From Shewanella phaeophyticola (GTDB lineage Bacteria; Pseudomonadota; Gammaproteobacteria; Enterobacterales; Shewanellaceae): DNA of 64,000 nt. A program made the translations under genes and the position numbers. Of this stretch, positions 49,251-56,585 are shown in pieces (position 1 is the first letter of the stretch; each line of letters starts with the position of its first letter). Below the pieces are notes generated by a model. The model saw only the letters and a program-made list of their open reading frames with translations. It searched no databases and was not told the origin of the DNA. The DNA is taken from NCBI RefSeq assembly GCF_025398315.1, contig NZ_JAODOQ010000001.1:1178001-1242000 (forward strand). The letters are read 5' to 3'.

Positions 49251-50231
49251 GTGGCTGGAAAATCAGATTTAACCGTACCAGTCTCTATTTCTGCTGGTAT
49301 TCATATTGGCTTTATTGTCATTCTTGCCTTAGGGGTAAGCTTTGATGATAAACCTAAACAAATGCAAACGGCAGCCAGCGCACCTGCCGTTCAAGCTATT
49401 GTGATTGATCAACAAAAAGTAAATGAGCGAGTTGAGCAATTAAAGAAACAAAAGCAAGATGCATTGCAGCAAGAAAAAACTCGCCAGGCAGAGCTCGAGC
49501 GTAAAGCCTTAGAAGCAAAGCGAGAGCGTGAACGTGAACAAGAGAAAATTAAAACATTAGAGATCCAGCGCAAACAGAAAGAAGCTGAAACTCAAAAAGC
49601 GAATGATGCCGCTAAAGCCGCACAGGTAAAACAGCAACAAGAGAAAGAACGTGCTTTAAAAGCTGAAGAAGTGCGTAAGCAAAAAGAGCGAGAACAAAAA
49701 GCGTCTGAAGAAGCCGCCAAACAAGCCGCTGAAAAACGTAAGCAAGAAGAAGCTGCGGCTAAAAAAGCACAAGAAGAGCGCCAACGTGCTGAAGATGAGC
49801 GTAAGCGTAAAGAGGAAGCCGAGCGTAAACTACGCGAAGAAGCGGAGAAAAAACGCCAAGCAGCTGAAACCAAAGCACGCCAAGAGCGTGAAATGGCCGA
49901 AGCCATGGCTGCAGAACAAGACTCGTTGTCAAAAACACGTAATAGACAAGTGTTGTCTGAAGTTGATAAATACAAAGCGATGATCATTGCCACGATTCAA
50001 CGTAACTTAGTGGTTGATGAATCAATGCGTGGTAAAAGTTGCCGAGTCTTTATTCGCTTAGCCGCAGACGGGTTTGTGACCACGGCGCAGACACTAGAAG
50101 GTGACCAGGTCGTTTGCCGCGCGGCAAAAGTGTCGATAAATAAAGCGAGCCGTTTACCTGTTTCACCGGAACCTGCTGTTTATCAACAATTAAAAGAAAT
50201 TAATTTAACGGTTTCACCAGAATTTAATTAG
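49251..50231 (+). CDS. tolA: Tol-Pal system protein TolA
   Basis: A 326-residue protein with one N-terminal helix (about 10-30, VSISAGIHIGFIVILALGVS), a long Ala/Lys/Glu/Arg-rich helical rod (about 55-225, many KxxE and AEEAAK-like repeats), and a C-terminal domain (about 235-326) with YKAMIIATIQRNLVVD and the conserved Cys pair in GKSCRVFIRLA / QVVCRAAKVS. It spans the periplasm to connect TolQR to Pal/TolB. The GTG start at 49251 follows the tolR stop directly with GGAG upstream. Confidence 0.93.
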   Translation: MAGKSDLTVPVSISAGIHIGFIVILALGVSFDDKPKQMQTAASAPAVQAIVIDQQKVNERVEQLKKQKQDALQQEKTRQAELERKALEAKREREREQEKIKTLEIQRKQKEAETQKANDAAKAAQVKQQQEKERALKAEEVRKQKEREQKASEEAAKQAAEKRKQEEAAAKKAQEERQRAEDERKRKEEAERKLREEAEKKRQAAETKARQEREMAEAMAAEQDSLSKTRNRQVLSEVDKYKAMIIATIQRNLVVDESMRGKSCRVFIRLAADGFVTTAQTLEGDQVVCRAAKVSINKASRLPVSPEPAVYQQLKEINLTVSPEFN

Positions 50232-50273
50232 TATTAAACGTAATGAGTGATGGAATTGAGTAAAAGGAGTCGC

Positions 50274-51605
50274 ATGAAGAATTTGGCTAAATGGTTAACA
50301 CTAGTACTTATTGTGTTAACGGCACCTGCTCGCGCAGCGTTAGATATTGTGATTACAGAAGGTGTGGATGCCGCAAGACCCATTGCTGTAGTGCCTTTTG
50401 TTTGGCAAGGTGCAAGGCCTGCTCCTGCGTCTATTTCTGATGTAGTGACCTCTGACCTTGCTCGCAGCGGTACTTTTAAGTCGTTAGACGTAAGAGCATT
50501 GCCACAAACGAGTTTGTCATCAGTGAACGGTTTTGCTGCGCAAGATTGGGCTAATGTCGAAGCGGAAGCGGTTGTTGTGGGGGCTGTAAAGCCTTATGGG
50601 ACAGACCAGTATTTAGTGAGCTTTGAACTGATTGATTTAGTGAAAGCGCAGAATGTGATCACTAAAGGCACTTCCGTCAATAACAGTGAACTTCTACTCG
50701 AAAGCCGTGAAACGGTCATTAGTGCTAACCAATTTAGACAATACGGTCATCGTATTAGCGATATTGTTTATGAAAAATTGACGGGCATTCGTGGTGCATT
50801 TTTAACTCGCATTGCTTATGTTGTTGTTAAGCAAGGTCAAAAAGCGCCTTATCATTTGATGATTGCTGATTATGACGGTTACAATGAGCAAATGTTATTA
50901 CGTTCGCCAGAACCATTAATGTCACCAACATGGTCGCCGGACGGTCGTCGTTTAGCGTATGTCAGTTTTGAGAACAGAAAAGCTGAAATTTTTGTACAAG
51001 ACATCTACAGTCAAACGCGTACTATGGTGAGTAGCTTCAATGGGATTAATGGTGCCCCGTCATTTTCTCCTGATGGAAAAAAGTTAGCCATCACGTTATC
51101 TAAAGACGGTCAACCTGAAGTTTATGTGGTCGATATTGCGAGCAAAAGTTCACAACGCATCACAGATCATTATGCGATTGATACTGAGCCTTCATGGTTC
51201 CCAGATGGTAAATCATTGTTATTTACCTCTGAGCGTGGTGGTCGACCACAGTTATATCGCGTGAGTTTAGATACAAAAAAAGTCTCTCGTATGACATTTG
51301 AAGGCGAATGGAACCTTGGTGGTTCAATTACTCCTGACGGTCGTAGTATGATTTTTGTAAACCGTACTAATGGTAAGTTCCACATTGCTAGAATGGATTT
51401 AGCGACACGCTTTATGCAGGTGCTTTCATCAACTCAGCTTGATGAATCGCCAAGTGTTGCTCCCAATGGCACTATGGTTATCTATGGTACAACCCATCAA
51501 GGTAAACAAGTATTAGCTGCTGTTTCTATGGACGGCAGATTTAAAGCAAGATTGCCTGTCGGCCAGGGCGAGGTGAAATCACCAGCATGGTCTCCGTTTC
51601 TCTAA
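50274..51605 (+). CDS. tolB: Tol-Pal system periplasmic beta-propeller protein TolB
   Basis: A 443-residue secreted protein. The ATG at 50274 has AAGGAG nicely placed and opens a signal peptide ending ARA-A. The N-terminal domain ([20 protein letters not shown]) is followed by a six-bladed propeller with the recurring [33 protein letters not shown] and [16 protein letters not shown] motifs. It binds Pal and TolA. Confidence 0.95.
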   Translation: MKNLAKWLTLVLIVLTAPARAALDIVITEGVDAARPIAVVPFVWQGARPAPASISDVVTSDLARSGTFKSLDVRALPQTSLSSVNGFAAQDWANVEAEAVVVGAVKPYGTDQYLVSFELIDLVKAQNVITKGTSVNNSELLLESRETVISANQFRQYGHRISDIVYEKLTGIRGAFLTRIAYVVVKQGQKAPYHLMIADYDGYNEQMLLRSPEPLMSPTWSPDGRRLAYVSFENRKAEIFVQDIYSQTRTMVSSFNGINGAPSFSPDGKKLAITLSKDGQPEVYVVDIASKSSQRITDHYAIDTEPSWFPDGKSLLFTSERGGRPQLYRVSLDTKKVSRMTFEGEWNLGGSITPDGRSMIFVNRTNGKFHIARMDLATRFMQVLSSTQLDESPSVAPNGTMVIYGTTHQGKQVLAAVSMDGRFKARLPVGQGEVKSPAWSPFL

Positions 51606-51628
51606 ATAGATATTGATAAGGATTTAAA

Positions 51629-52165
51629 ATGGATCTGAATAAGTTGTTTAAAGCTATGCTGGTTGCAGTTCCGCTTATGGCACTGGGTGCCTGTAGCTCA
51701 ACTTCAGACTCTGAAACAGACGCTAGCGGTTCTATGAGTGGTACTGGTAGTGAATATGGTACTGGTGGTATTGAAACTGGTGGTGCTGGCGCAGTGTTAA
51801 GCCCGGTTGAACAGCAGCGTTTAAAAGAACAAGAATTACGTCGTCAAAACATTATTTACTTTGATTTTGACCGCAGTGAAGTTCAAAGCGAAAACGCTGA
51901 AATTCTTCAAGCTCACGGTAACTATTTAGTAGAAAACCCAAATGTTCGCGTATTGATTGAAGGTCATGCTGACGAACGTGGTACGCCAGAGTACAACATT
52001 GCACTAGGTGAACGTCGTGCTAAAGCGATCGCTAAGTACTTACAAGGTATGGGTGTACAACCTAGCCAAATGAGTATCGTAAGTTATGGTGAAGAGAAAC
52101 CATTAGATTATTCTCGCACAGACACTGGTTTCGGTTTAAACCGTCGTGGCGTGTTAGTTTACTAA
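51629..52165 (+). CDS. pal: Peptidoglycan-associated lipoprotein Pal
   Basis: A 178-residue outer-membrane lipoprotein with lipobox LGAC (Cys22). A Ser/Gly-rich linker (SGSMSGTGSEYGTGG) leads to the OmpA-type peptidoglycan-binding domain with IYFDFDRSEVQSENAEIL and VLIEGHADERGTPEYNIALG (diaminopimelate-binding Asp and Arg). It ties the outer membrane to the wall. AAGGA lies before the ATG at 51629. A terminator follows directly, before cpoB. Confidence 0.96.
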   Translation: MDLNKLFKAMLVAVPLMALGACSSTSDSETDASGSMSGTGSEYGTGGIETGGAGAVLSPVEQQRLKEQELRRQNIIYFDFDRSEVQSENAEILQAHGNYLVENPNVRVLIEGHADERGTPEYNIALGERRAKAIAKYLQGMGVQPSQMSIVSYGEEKPLDYSRTDTGFGLNRRGVLVY

Positions 52166-52177
52166 GCGTTAAAAATG

Positions 52178-52209
52178 TAAGGCCAACCGCCAGCGGTTGG
52201 CCTTTTTTA
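52178..52209 (+). terminator. Intrinsic terminator between pal and cpoB
   Basis: Perfect stem AAGGCCAACCGC / GCGGTTGGCCTT-like with a CAG loop and a TTTTTT run. It lies only 13 bp after pal and 13 bp before cpoB, so cpoB is expressed by read-through or from its own promoter. Confidence 0.85.
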
Positions 52210-52221
52210 GGAGTGGACAAA

Positions 52222-52965
52222 ATGAAACGAGCCATTTTAATTGCGGCTATGTTCTTTACTACTGCGAGTGCTTTTGCAGCCCCAGCCCCTGTGTCAGATG
52301 TGTCTGGTGGTTCGAATGATGATCGAATTGCAAAACTAGAGCGTATTATTAAAGCCAAGCAACAAGTTGAGTTTGACATGCAACGCCGTATGGATGCACT
52401 ACAAAATGAAGTGCTGGATTTACGTGGCATTACTGAGCAACAAAATTATCAAATGAATCAAATGTTGCAGCGTCAGCGTCAACTGTATGAGGAAATTGCT
52501 AATCTTACTGCTAAGTCATCAACACCTGCTGCGCCAACAGAAACTCAAGTTGACCCAACTACCGTTGCTGCGACAAGTTCAACGTTAGGTGAAACTGGCA
52601 GCTACGAAGCTGCGGTCAATTTAGTGTTGAAAGAGCGTAAATATGACGATGCTATCCCTGCATTTCGTGACTTTATTACTCAATACCCAGATTCTAGCTA
52701 CGCAGCCAATGCCAATTATTGGTTAGGGCAACTGCTATACAATAAGGGTGATAATACTGCAGCGAAGCAAGCCTTTAGCACTGTTGTAAGTAAATTTACC
52801 GATTCTAATAAGCGTGGTGATAGCTTGGTTAAACTCGGCATGATCGCTGAGAAAGAAAACGACTCGGCAGGTGCTAGAGCGCTTTATAACAAAGTACTGA
52901 AAGAATATGCTGATAGTGCCTCTGCGCGCCTAGCACAGCAGCAATTATCAGCATTGAAAGGCTAA
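52222..52965 (+). CDS. cpoB: Cell division coordinator CpoB (YbgF)
   Basis: A 247-residue periplasmic protein with a signal peptide (cleavage near AFA-A), a coiled coil of about residues 35-85 (DDRIAKLERIIKAKQQVEF and on) that mediates trimerisation, then a low-complexity linker (about 100-125) and C-terminal TPR repeats (YDDAIPAFRDFITQYPDSSY, ANYWLGQLLYNKGDNTAAKQ). It links peptidoglycan synthesis to Tol-driven constriction. The ATG at 52222 has AGGAG upstream and is placed right after the pal terminator. Confidence 0.92.
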   Translation: MKRAILIAAMFFTTASAFAAPAPVSDVSGGSNDDRIAKLERIIKAKQQVEFDMQRRMDALQNEVLDLRGITEQQNYQMNQMLQRQRQLYEEIANLTAKSSTPAAPTETQVDPTTVAATSSTLGETGSYEAAVNLVLKERKYDDAIPAFRDFITQYPDSSYAANANYWLGQLLYNKGDNTAAKQAFSTVVSKFTDSNKRGDSLVKLGMIAEKENDSAGARALYNKVLKEYADSASARLAQQQLSALKG

Positions 52966-52972
52966 TTAAGCC

Positions 52973-53000
52973 AAAAAACAGCCTCTTAGTCTGTTTTTCA
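52973..53000 (+). terminator. Weak terminator after cpoB
   Basis: Stem AAAAACAG / CTGTTTTT with an interrupted loop and a short T run. A terminator is needed here before the tRNA promoter, but the stem is AT-rich. Confidence 0.45.
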
Positions 53001-53030
53001 TGCAAACAACAAGAAATTATAAATTTGCGC

Positions 53031-53058
53031 TTGCATGAGAAATTGAAAAAGGTATTAT
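53031..53058 (+). promoter_or_regulatory. Sigma-70 promoter of the tRNA-Lys array
   Basis: TTGCAT (53031-53036), 16 bp, TATTAT (53053-53058), followed by a GC-rich discriminator GGCGCCC. GC-rich discriminators are typical of stable-RNA promoters under stringent (ppGpp) control. It lies about 105 bp before the first array unit and is the only strong promoter seen upstream of it. Confidence 0.75.
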
Positions 53059-53063
53059 AGGCG

Positions 53064-53091
53064 CCCTCAGAACGGCACAGCCTTCTGAGGG
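53064..53091 (+). other. Leader hairpin in the tRNA-array transcript
   Basis: A 9-bp perfect stem CCCTCAGAA / TTCTGAGGG with a 10-nt loop, starting within a few bases of the expected transcription start. No T run follows, so it is not an intrinsic terminator. It may protect the 5' end or be a processing site. Confidence 0.55.
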
Positions 53092-53162
53092 GTTTAAAGC
53101 GTCAATCATCTCTATGTAGTTTCTGCATCACTAGTGATTAAAGTTTTCAAACTTAACAAGAT

Positions 53163-53242
53163 GGGTCGTTAGCTCAGTCGGTCTTGAAACATAGACAGTT
53201 GGCTTTTGTTCCAGTAAGCAATAAAGCTTATAAAACCCAGAT
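53163..53242 (+). repeat. tRNA-Lys-derived unit U1 (80 nt)
   Basis: It opens with the first 20 bases of the intact tRNA-Lys (GGGTCGTTAGCTCAGTCGGT), then replaces GGTAGAGC with an insertion containing CTTGAAACATAGA, keeps CAGTTGGCTTTT, and ends in a distinct tail GTTCCAGTAAGCAATAAAGC. There is no T-arm, no 3' acceptor strand and no CCA, so it cannot be a working tRNA. The tail forms a TAAGC/GCTTA hairpin. Confidence 0.88.
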
Positions 53243-53318
53243 GGGTCGTTAGCTCAGTCGGTAGAGCAGTTGGCTTTTAACCAATTGGTCGAAGGTTCGA
53301 ATCCTTCACGACCCACCA
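53243..53318 (+). tRNA. tRNA-Lys (UUU), array copy 1
   Basis: 76 nt with encoded CCA. Acceptor GGGTCGT pairs with ACGACCC; D-arm GCTC/GAGC; anticodon arm GTTGG-CTTTTAA-CCAAT, giving anticodon TTT; T-arm GAAGGTTCGAATCCTTC. It matches E. coli tRNA-Lys at most positions. All six array copies are identical. Confidence 0.96.
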
Positions 53319-53361
53319 CTTTCTAAATCGTGGCTAAAGAATTTAAGTGTTTTATCCAGAT

Positions 53362-53437
53362 GGGTCGTTAGCTCAGTCGGTAGAGCAGTTGGCTTTTAAC
53401 CAATTGGTCGAAGGTTCGAATCCTTCACGACCCACCA
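53362..53437 (+). tRNA. tRNA-Lys (UUU), array copy 2
   Basis: Identical in sequence to copy 1. It is separated from it by a 43-nt spacer (CTTTCTAAATCGTGGCTAAA and on) that recurs after most intact copies. This is the only place in the array where two intact tRNAs are direct neighbours. Confidence 0.96.
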
Positions 53438-53480
53438 CTTTCTAAATCGTGGCTAAAGAATTTAAGTGTTTTATCCAGAT

Positions 53481-53560
53481 GGGTCGTTAGCTCAGCGGGT
53501 CTTGAAACATAGACAGTTGGCTTTTGTTCCAGTAAGCAATAAAGCTTATAAAACCCAGAT
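53481..53560 (+). repeat. tRNA-Lys-derived unit U2 (80 nt)
   Basis: Same structure as U1 but reads CTCAGCGGGT where the tRNA has CTCAGTCGGT, adding a further change in the D-loop. It lies between intact copies 2 and 3 and ends AACCCAGAT. Confidence 0.88.
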
Positions 53561-53636
53561 GGGTCGTTAGCTCAGTCGGTAGAGCAGTTGGCTTTTAACC
53601 AATTGGTCGAAGGTTCGAATCCTTCACGACCCACCA
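53561..53636 (+). tRNA. tRNA-Lys (UUU), array copy 3
   Basis: Identical to copy 1, with all arms and CCA intact. Confidence 0.96.
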
Positions 53637-53679
53637 CTTTCTAAATCGTGGCTAAAGAATTTAAGTGTTTTATCCAGAT

Positions 53680-53759
53680 GGGTCGTTAGCTCAGCGGGTC
53701 TTGAAACATAGACAGTTGGCTTTTGTTCCAGTAAGCAATAAAGCTTATAAAACCAAAAT
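53680..53759 (+). repeat. tRNA-Lys-derived unit U3 (80 nt)
   Basis: Has the CAGCGGGT variant like U2 and ends AACCAAAAT. It is followed by another derived unit rather than a tRNA. Confidence 0.88.
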
Positions 53760-53839
53760 GGGTCGTTAGCTCAGTCGGTCTTGAAACATAGACAGTTGGC
53801 TTTTGTTCCAGTAAGCAATAAAGCTTATAAAACCCAGAT
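53760..53839 (+). repeat. tRNA-Lys-derived unit U4 (80 nt)
   Basis: Same as U1 in the D-region (CAGTCGGT) and ends AACCCAGAT directly before intact copy 4. Confidence 0.88.
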
Positions 53840-53915
53840 GGGTCGTTAGCTCAGTCGGTAGAGCAGTTGGCTTTTAACCAATTGGTCGAAGGTTCGAATC
53901 CTTCACGACCCACCA
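53840..53915 (+). tRNA. tRNA-Lys (UUU), array copy 4
   Basis: Identical to copy 1, with all arms and CCA intact. Confidence 0.96.
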
Positions 53916-53958
53916 CTTTCTAAATCGTGGCTAAAGAATTTAAGTGTTTTATCCAGAT

Positions 53959-54038
53959 GGGACGTTAGCTCAGCGGGTCTTGAAACATAGACAGTTGGCT
54001 TTTGCTCCAGTAAGCAATAAAGCTTATAAAACCAAAAT
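53959..54038 (+). repeat. tRNA-Lys-derived unit U5 (80 nt)
   Basis: The most diverged of the eight: it starts GGGACGTTAG (T to A in the acceptor strand), has CAGCGGGT, and CTTTTGCTCC instead of CTTTTGTTCC in the anticodon-like loop. It ends AACCAAAAT. Confidence 0.88.
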
Positions 54039-54118
54039 GGGTCGTTAGCTCAGTCGGTCTTGAAACATAGACAGTTGGCTTTTGTTCCAGTAAGCAATAA
54101 AGCTTATAAAACCAAGAT
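54039..54118 (+). repeat. tRNA-Lys-derived unit U6 (80 nt)
   Basis: Standard D-region (CAGTCGGT); ends AACCAAGAT. It is the middle unit of a run of three derived units. Confidence 0.88.
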
Positions 54119-54198
54119 GGGTCGTTAGTTCAGCGGGTCTTGAAACATAGACAGTTGGCTTTTGTTCCAGTAAGCAATAAAGCTTATAAAACCCAGAT
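54119..54198 (+). repeat. tRNA-Lys-derived unit U7 (80 nt)
   Basis: Reads GTTAGTTCAGCGGGT (C to T plus the CGGG variant), which further weakens the D-stem. It ends AACCCAGAT before intact copy 5. Confidence 0.88.
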
Positions 54199-54274
54199 GG
54201 GTCGTTAGCTCAGTCGGTAGAGCAGTTGGCTTTTAACCAATTGGTCGAAGGTTCGAATCCTTCACGACCCACCA
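54199..54274 (+). tRNA. tRNA-Lys (UUU), array copy 5
   Basis: Identical to copy 1, with all arms and CCA intact. Confidence 0.96.
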
Positions 54275-54317
54275 CTTTCTAAATCGTGGCTAAAGAATTT
54301 AAGTGTTTTATCAAGAT

Positions 54318-54397
54318 GGGTCGCTAGCTCAGTCGGTCTTGAAACATAGACAGTTGGCTTTTGTTCCAGTAAGCAATAAAGCTTATAAAACCCAGAT
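54318..54397 (+). repeat. tRNA-Lys-derived unit U8 (80 nt)
   Basis: Starts GGGTCGCTAG (T to C) and otherwise matches U1; ends AACCCAGAT before intact copy 6. The spacer before it ends ATCAAGAT rather than ATCCAGAT. Confidence 0.88.
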
Positions 54398-54473
54398 GGG
54401 TCGTTAGCTCAGTCGGTAGAGCAGTTGGCTTTTAACCAATTGGTCGAAGGTTCGAATCCTTCACGACCCACCA
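54398..54473 (+). tRNA. tRNA-Lys (UUU), array copy 6
   Basis: Identical to copy 1. The sequence after it changes to a different 89-nt spacer (CTTCTTGATTTCTCTTCATA and on). Confidence 0.96.
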
Positions 54474-54562
54474 CTTCTTGATTTCTCTTCATATTTATTT
54501 TTCGTTAGTTTAAATTTCTGTCAGTTTTATAATCACTTTTTCGTTTATACCTAAACCAAGAT

Positions 54563-54654
54563 GGGTTGTTAGCTCAGTCACTTTGGTTTAAATCAACCAC
54601 TGCAGTTGGCTTTTAACCCATTGGTCGAAGGTTCGAATCCTTCACGACCCACCA
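54563..54654 (+). pseudogene. tRNA-Lys-like gene with expanded D-arm, copy P1 (92 nt)
   Basis: Acceptor, T-arm, anticodon TTT and CCA are all present. The D-arm 3' strand is replaced by about 22 bases containing TTTGGTTTAAATCAACCACT, so GCTC has no GAGC partner. GGTT/AACC could form a small alternative hairpin. The anticodon stem has a T-C mismatch (GTTGG / CCCAT), and the acceptor starts GGGTTGT, making a G-T wobble-type change. Probably not aminoacylated normally. Confidence 0.8.
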
Positions 54655-54743
54655 GTTCTTGACTTCTCTTCATATTTATTTTTCGTTAGTTTAAATTTCT
54701 GTCAGTTTTATAATCACTTTTTCGTTTATACCTAAACCAAGAT

Positions 54744-54835
54744 GGGTCGTTAGCTCAGTCACTTTGGTTTAGATCAATAACAGCAGTTGGCTTTTAACCC
54801 ATTGGTCGAAGGTTCGAATCCTTCACGACCCACCA
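54744..54835 (+). pseudogene. tRNA-Lys-like gene with expanded D-arm, copy P2 (92 nt)
   Basis: Same design as P1 with a slightly different insert (TTTGGTTTAGATCAATAACA), which removes the alternative hairpin pairing. The acceptor is the normal GGGTCGT. The anticodon stem carries the same mismatch as P1. An 89-nt spacer nearly identical to the one before P1 precedes it, so P1 and P2 are a 181-nt tandem duplication. Confidence 0.8.
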
Positions 54836-55029
54836 CTTCTTGATTTCTCCTCATTATTTACCTCCGTTTATCCATTACTGTTTACCTGCAATGTTCAAAT
54901 GCAATGTACAAACCAAGTATTAGCTTTTGCTTGTATACTTTTGTCTCATAGACTTATTGCTAATGTTACTTGATTGTTAATTGTTCGATATTGCATAGGA
55001 TTAGAAAAAAAATGATAAGGGAGAAAGCA

Positions 55030-56181
55030 ATGAAACAAGCAAAACTGAGTTTATATGTTGCAGGTGCGATATTAGCGATGAGTGGGGGAGCTCAAGCTGC
55101 AACGGATATGACATTTGGTGGCTACATTAAAGCTGATGTTATGTTTAGTGATTATGGCAATGGCGCACCAGATTCTGGAGCGCTTTCAAGGCAGTTTTAT
55201 GTACCTGGTACTATCTATGGTAGTGAAGGTAATGGCGAGCAAGTTGTTGATTTTCAGGCAAGAGAATCACGCTTTAATTTTAAAACTGTCACTGATTTAG
55301 ATGGCCATACATTAACGGGGTTCATTGAGTTAGATTTTATGACTCATGCTGATGGTAATGAGCGTGTCTCAAATAGTTACTCACCACGTATTCGTCATGC
55401 GTTTGTAAGCTATGATGAATGGACTATTGGTCAAACGTGGACTACGTTTCAAAACCCGGGAGCATTACCTGAGAATCTAGATTTTGTTGGCGCAGCAGAA
55501 GGCACGCCATTTGTGAGACAGTCGCAAATTCGTTATAGCACAGGCAATTGGCAATTTTCGATAGAAAACCCTGAAACCACAGTGACGCCTTATGGTGGTG
55601 GTTCTCGGATAACTAGTGGTAGCGGTGTCGTACCTGATTTTGTAGGTCGCTATAACTTTAAGACTTCAAATGGCTCGTCGTTTTCTGCTGCGGCCATTGT
55701 ACGCCAATTGAATGTAGAGCAAACCATTGGTGGTACAGCTTATGACACCTCTGAGATGGGTTACGGCGCAAGTTTTGCGGGTGTGATCCCTGTCGGTAAA
55801 GATGATTTTAAATTTACCGCGACTTATGGTGAAGGTCTGGGGCGTTACATGGCATTAAATTATGCCAATGCGGGTGTTATTGATGCTAATGGCGATATTG
55901 AAGCGATTAAATCATTTGGCGGCTTTGTGTCATATCGTCATTGGTGGACAGAGCAGTGGCGTTCAAGTGTGACTTTCTCTGGATTTTCAGCTGACAACGA
56001 TGTTGCATTGACGGGGGAAGCGGTGAACAAGTCTGCTTATTCAGCTTACGTTAATTTATTGTACTCACCATCAAAACCCGTCACTTTTGGTGTTGAATTT
56101 ATGCATGCATTAAATGAGCTTGAAAATGGTTTTGAAGGCGATTTAAATCGCGTGATTTTTTCAGCCAAATATGTACTGTAG
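55030..56181 (+). CDS. DcaP-like trimeric outer-membrane porin
   Basis: A 383-residue porin with signal peptide (cleavage near AQA-A). The mature start TDMTFGGYIKADVMFSDYG, then FQARESRFNFKTVT and YDEWTIGQTWTTFQNPGALPENLDFVG, match the DcaP-like family, which forms trimers passing small organic acids. The last strand ends in the C-terminal aromatic-type VIFSAKYVL. The ATG at 55030 has GGGAG upstream; an earlier in-frame ATG has no signal sequence. The about 190-bp region before it holds no clear promoter. Confidence 0.85.
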   Translation: MKQAKLSLYVAGAILAMSGGAQAATDMTFGGYIKADVMFSDYGNGAPDSGALSRQFYVPGTIYGSEGNGEQVVDFQARESRFNFKTVTDLDGHTLTGFIELDFMTHADGNERVSNSYSPRIRHAFVSYDEWTIGQTWTTFQNPGALPENLDFVGAAEGTPFVRQSQIRYSTGNWQFSIENPETTVTPYGGGSRITSGSGVVPDFVGRYNFKTSNGSSFSAAAIVRQLNVEQTIGGTAYDTSEMGYGASFAGVIPVGKDDFKFTATYGEGLGRYMALNYANAGVIDANGDIEAIKSFGGFVSYRHWWTEQWRSSVTFSGFSADNDVALTGEAVNKSAYSAYVNLLYSPSKPVTFGVEFMHALNELENGFEGDLNRVIFSAKYVL

Positions 56182-56197
56182 TTTGCTGTCGTAAAAC

Positions 56198-56228
56198 AAA
56201 AGGCAACCATCTGGTTGCCTTTTTTGTG
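56198..56228. terminator. Bidirectional terminator between the porin gene and grxA
   Basis: Stem AAAAGGCAACCA / TGGTTGCCTTTT with flanking A and T runs. It serves both convergent genes. Confidence 0.85.
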
Positions 56229-56246
56229 AGCATCAAATTTAGTAAG

Positions 56247-56507
56247 TTACTTTAATAAATTGTTTTGACGAACATAAGCTTCAAATTCAGTACAACCACC
56301 GATTGGCTTCTCATCAATAAAGATTTGAGGCACAGTTTCTACGGTTTTACCCACACTCTTAGAAAGATCCGCTTTAGAAATCCCTTCTGCGTGAATATCA
56401 ATATACTTAAATTTAAAATCTTCACTTTGAGCGGCTAATTTCTCAGACAGTTCAACAGCGCGAACGCAAAATGGGCAAGCTGGGCGGCCAAAAATAACTA
56501 CAAACAT
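56247..56507 (-). CDS. grxA: Glutaredoxin 1
   Basis: An 86-residue glutathione-dependent thiol-disulfide oxidoreductase. Active site CPFC in VIFGRPACPFCVRAVELSEKL, the cis-proline TVETVPQIFIDE and GGCTEFEAY match the GrxA class (85-87 residues). It reduces ribonucleotide reductase and OxyR in E. coli. Single gene; its ATG at 56507 has an AGGAG on the leftward strand. Confidence 0.94.
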   Translation of the reverse strand: MFVVIFGRPACPFCVRAVELSEKLAAQSEDFKFKYIDIHAEGISKADLSKSVGKTVETVPQIFIDEKPIGGCTEFEAYVRQNNLLK

Positions 56508-56585
56508 GGTGACTCCTGTTTAATGATATGGGCAATTTATACCATATGCGCTTTTTTTTCATAATGCATCGCGATTAATTTTGTT

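Noticed and set aside
49592..49993. A 133-codon leftward frame inside tolA
   Set aside because: Shadow of the Lys/Glu/Ala repeats of tolA; composition (Ser/Arg/Cys rich) is an antisense artefact.
53163..54473. Regularly spaced repeats that look at first like a CRISPR array
   Set aside because: The repeats are 76-80 nt, encode tRNA sequence, and the spacers are themselves repeated. No cas genes are present.
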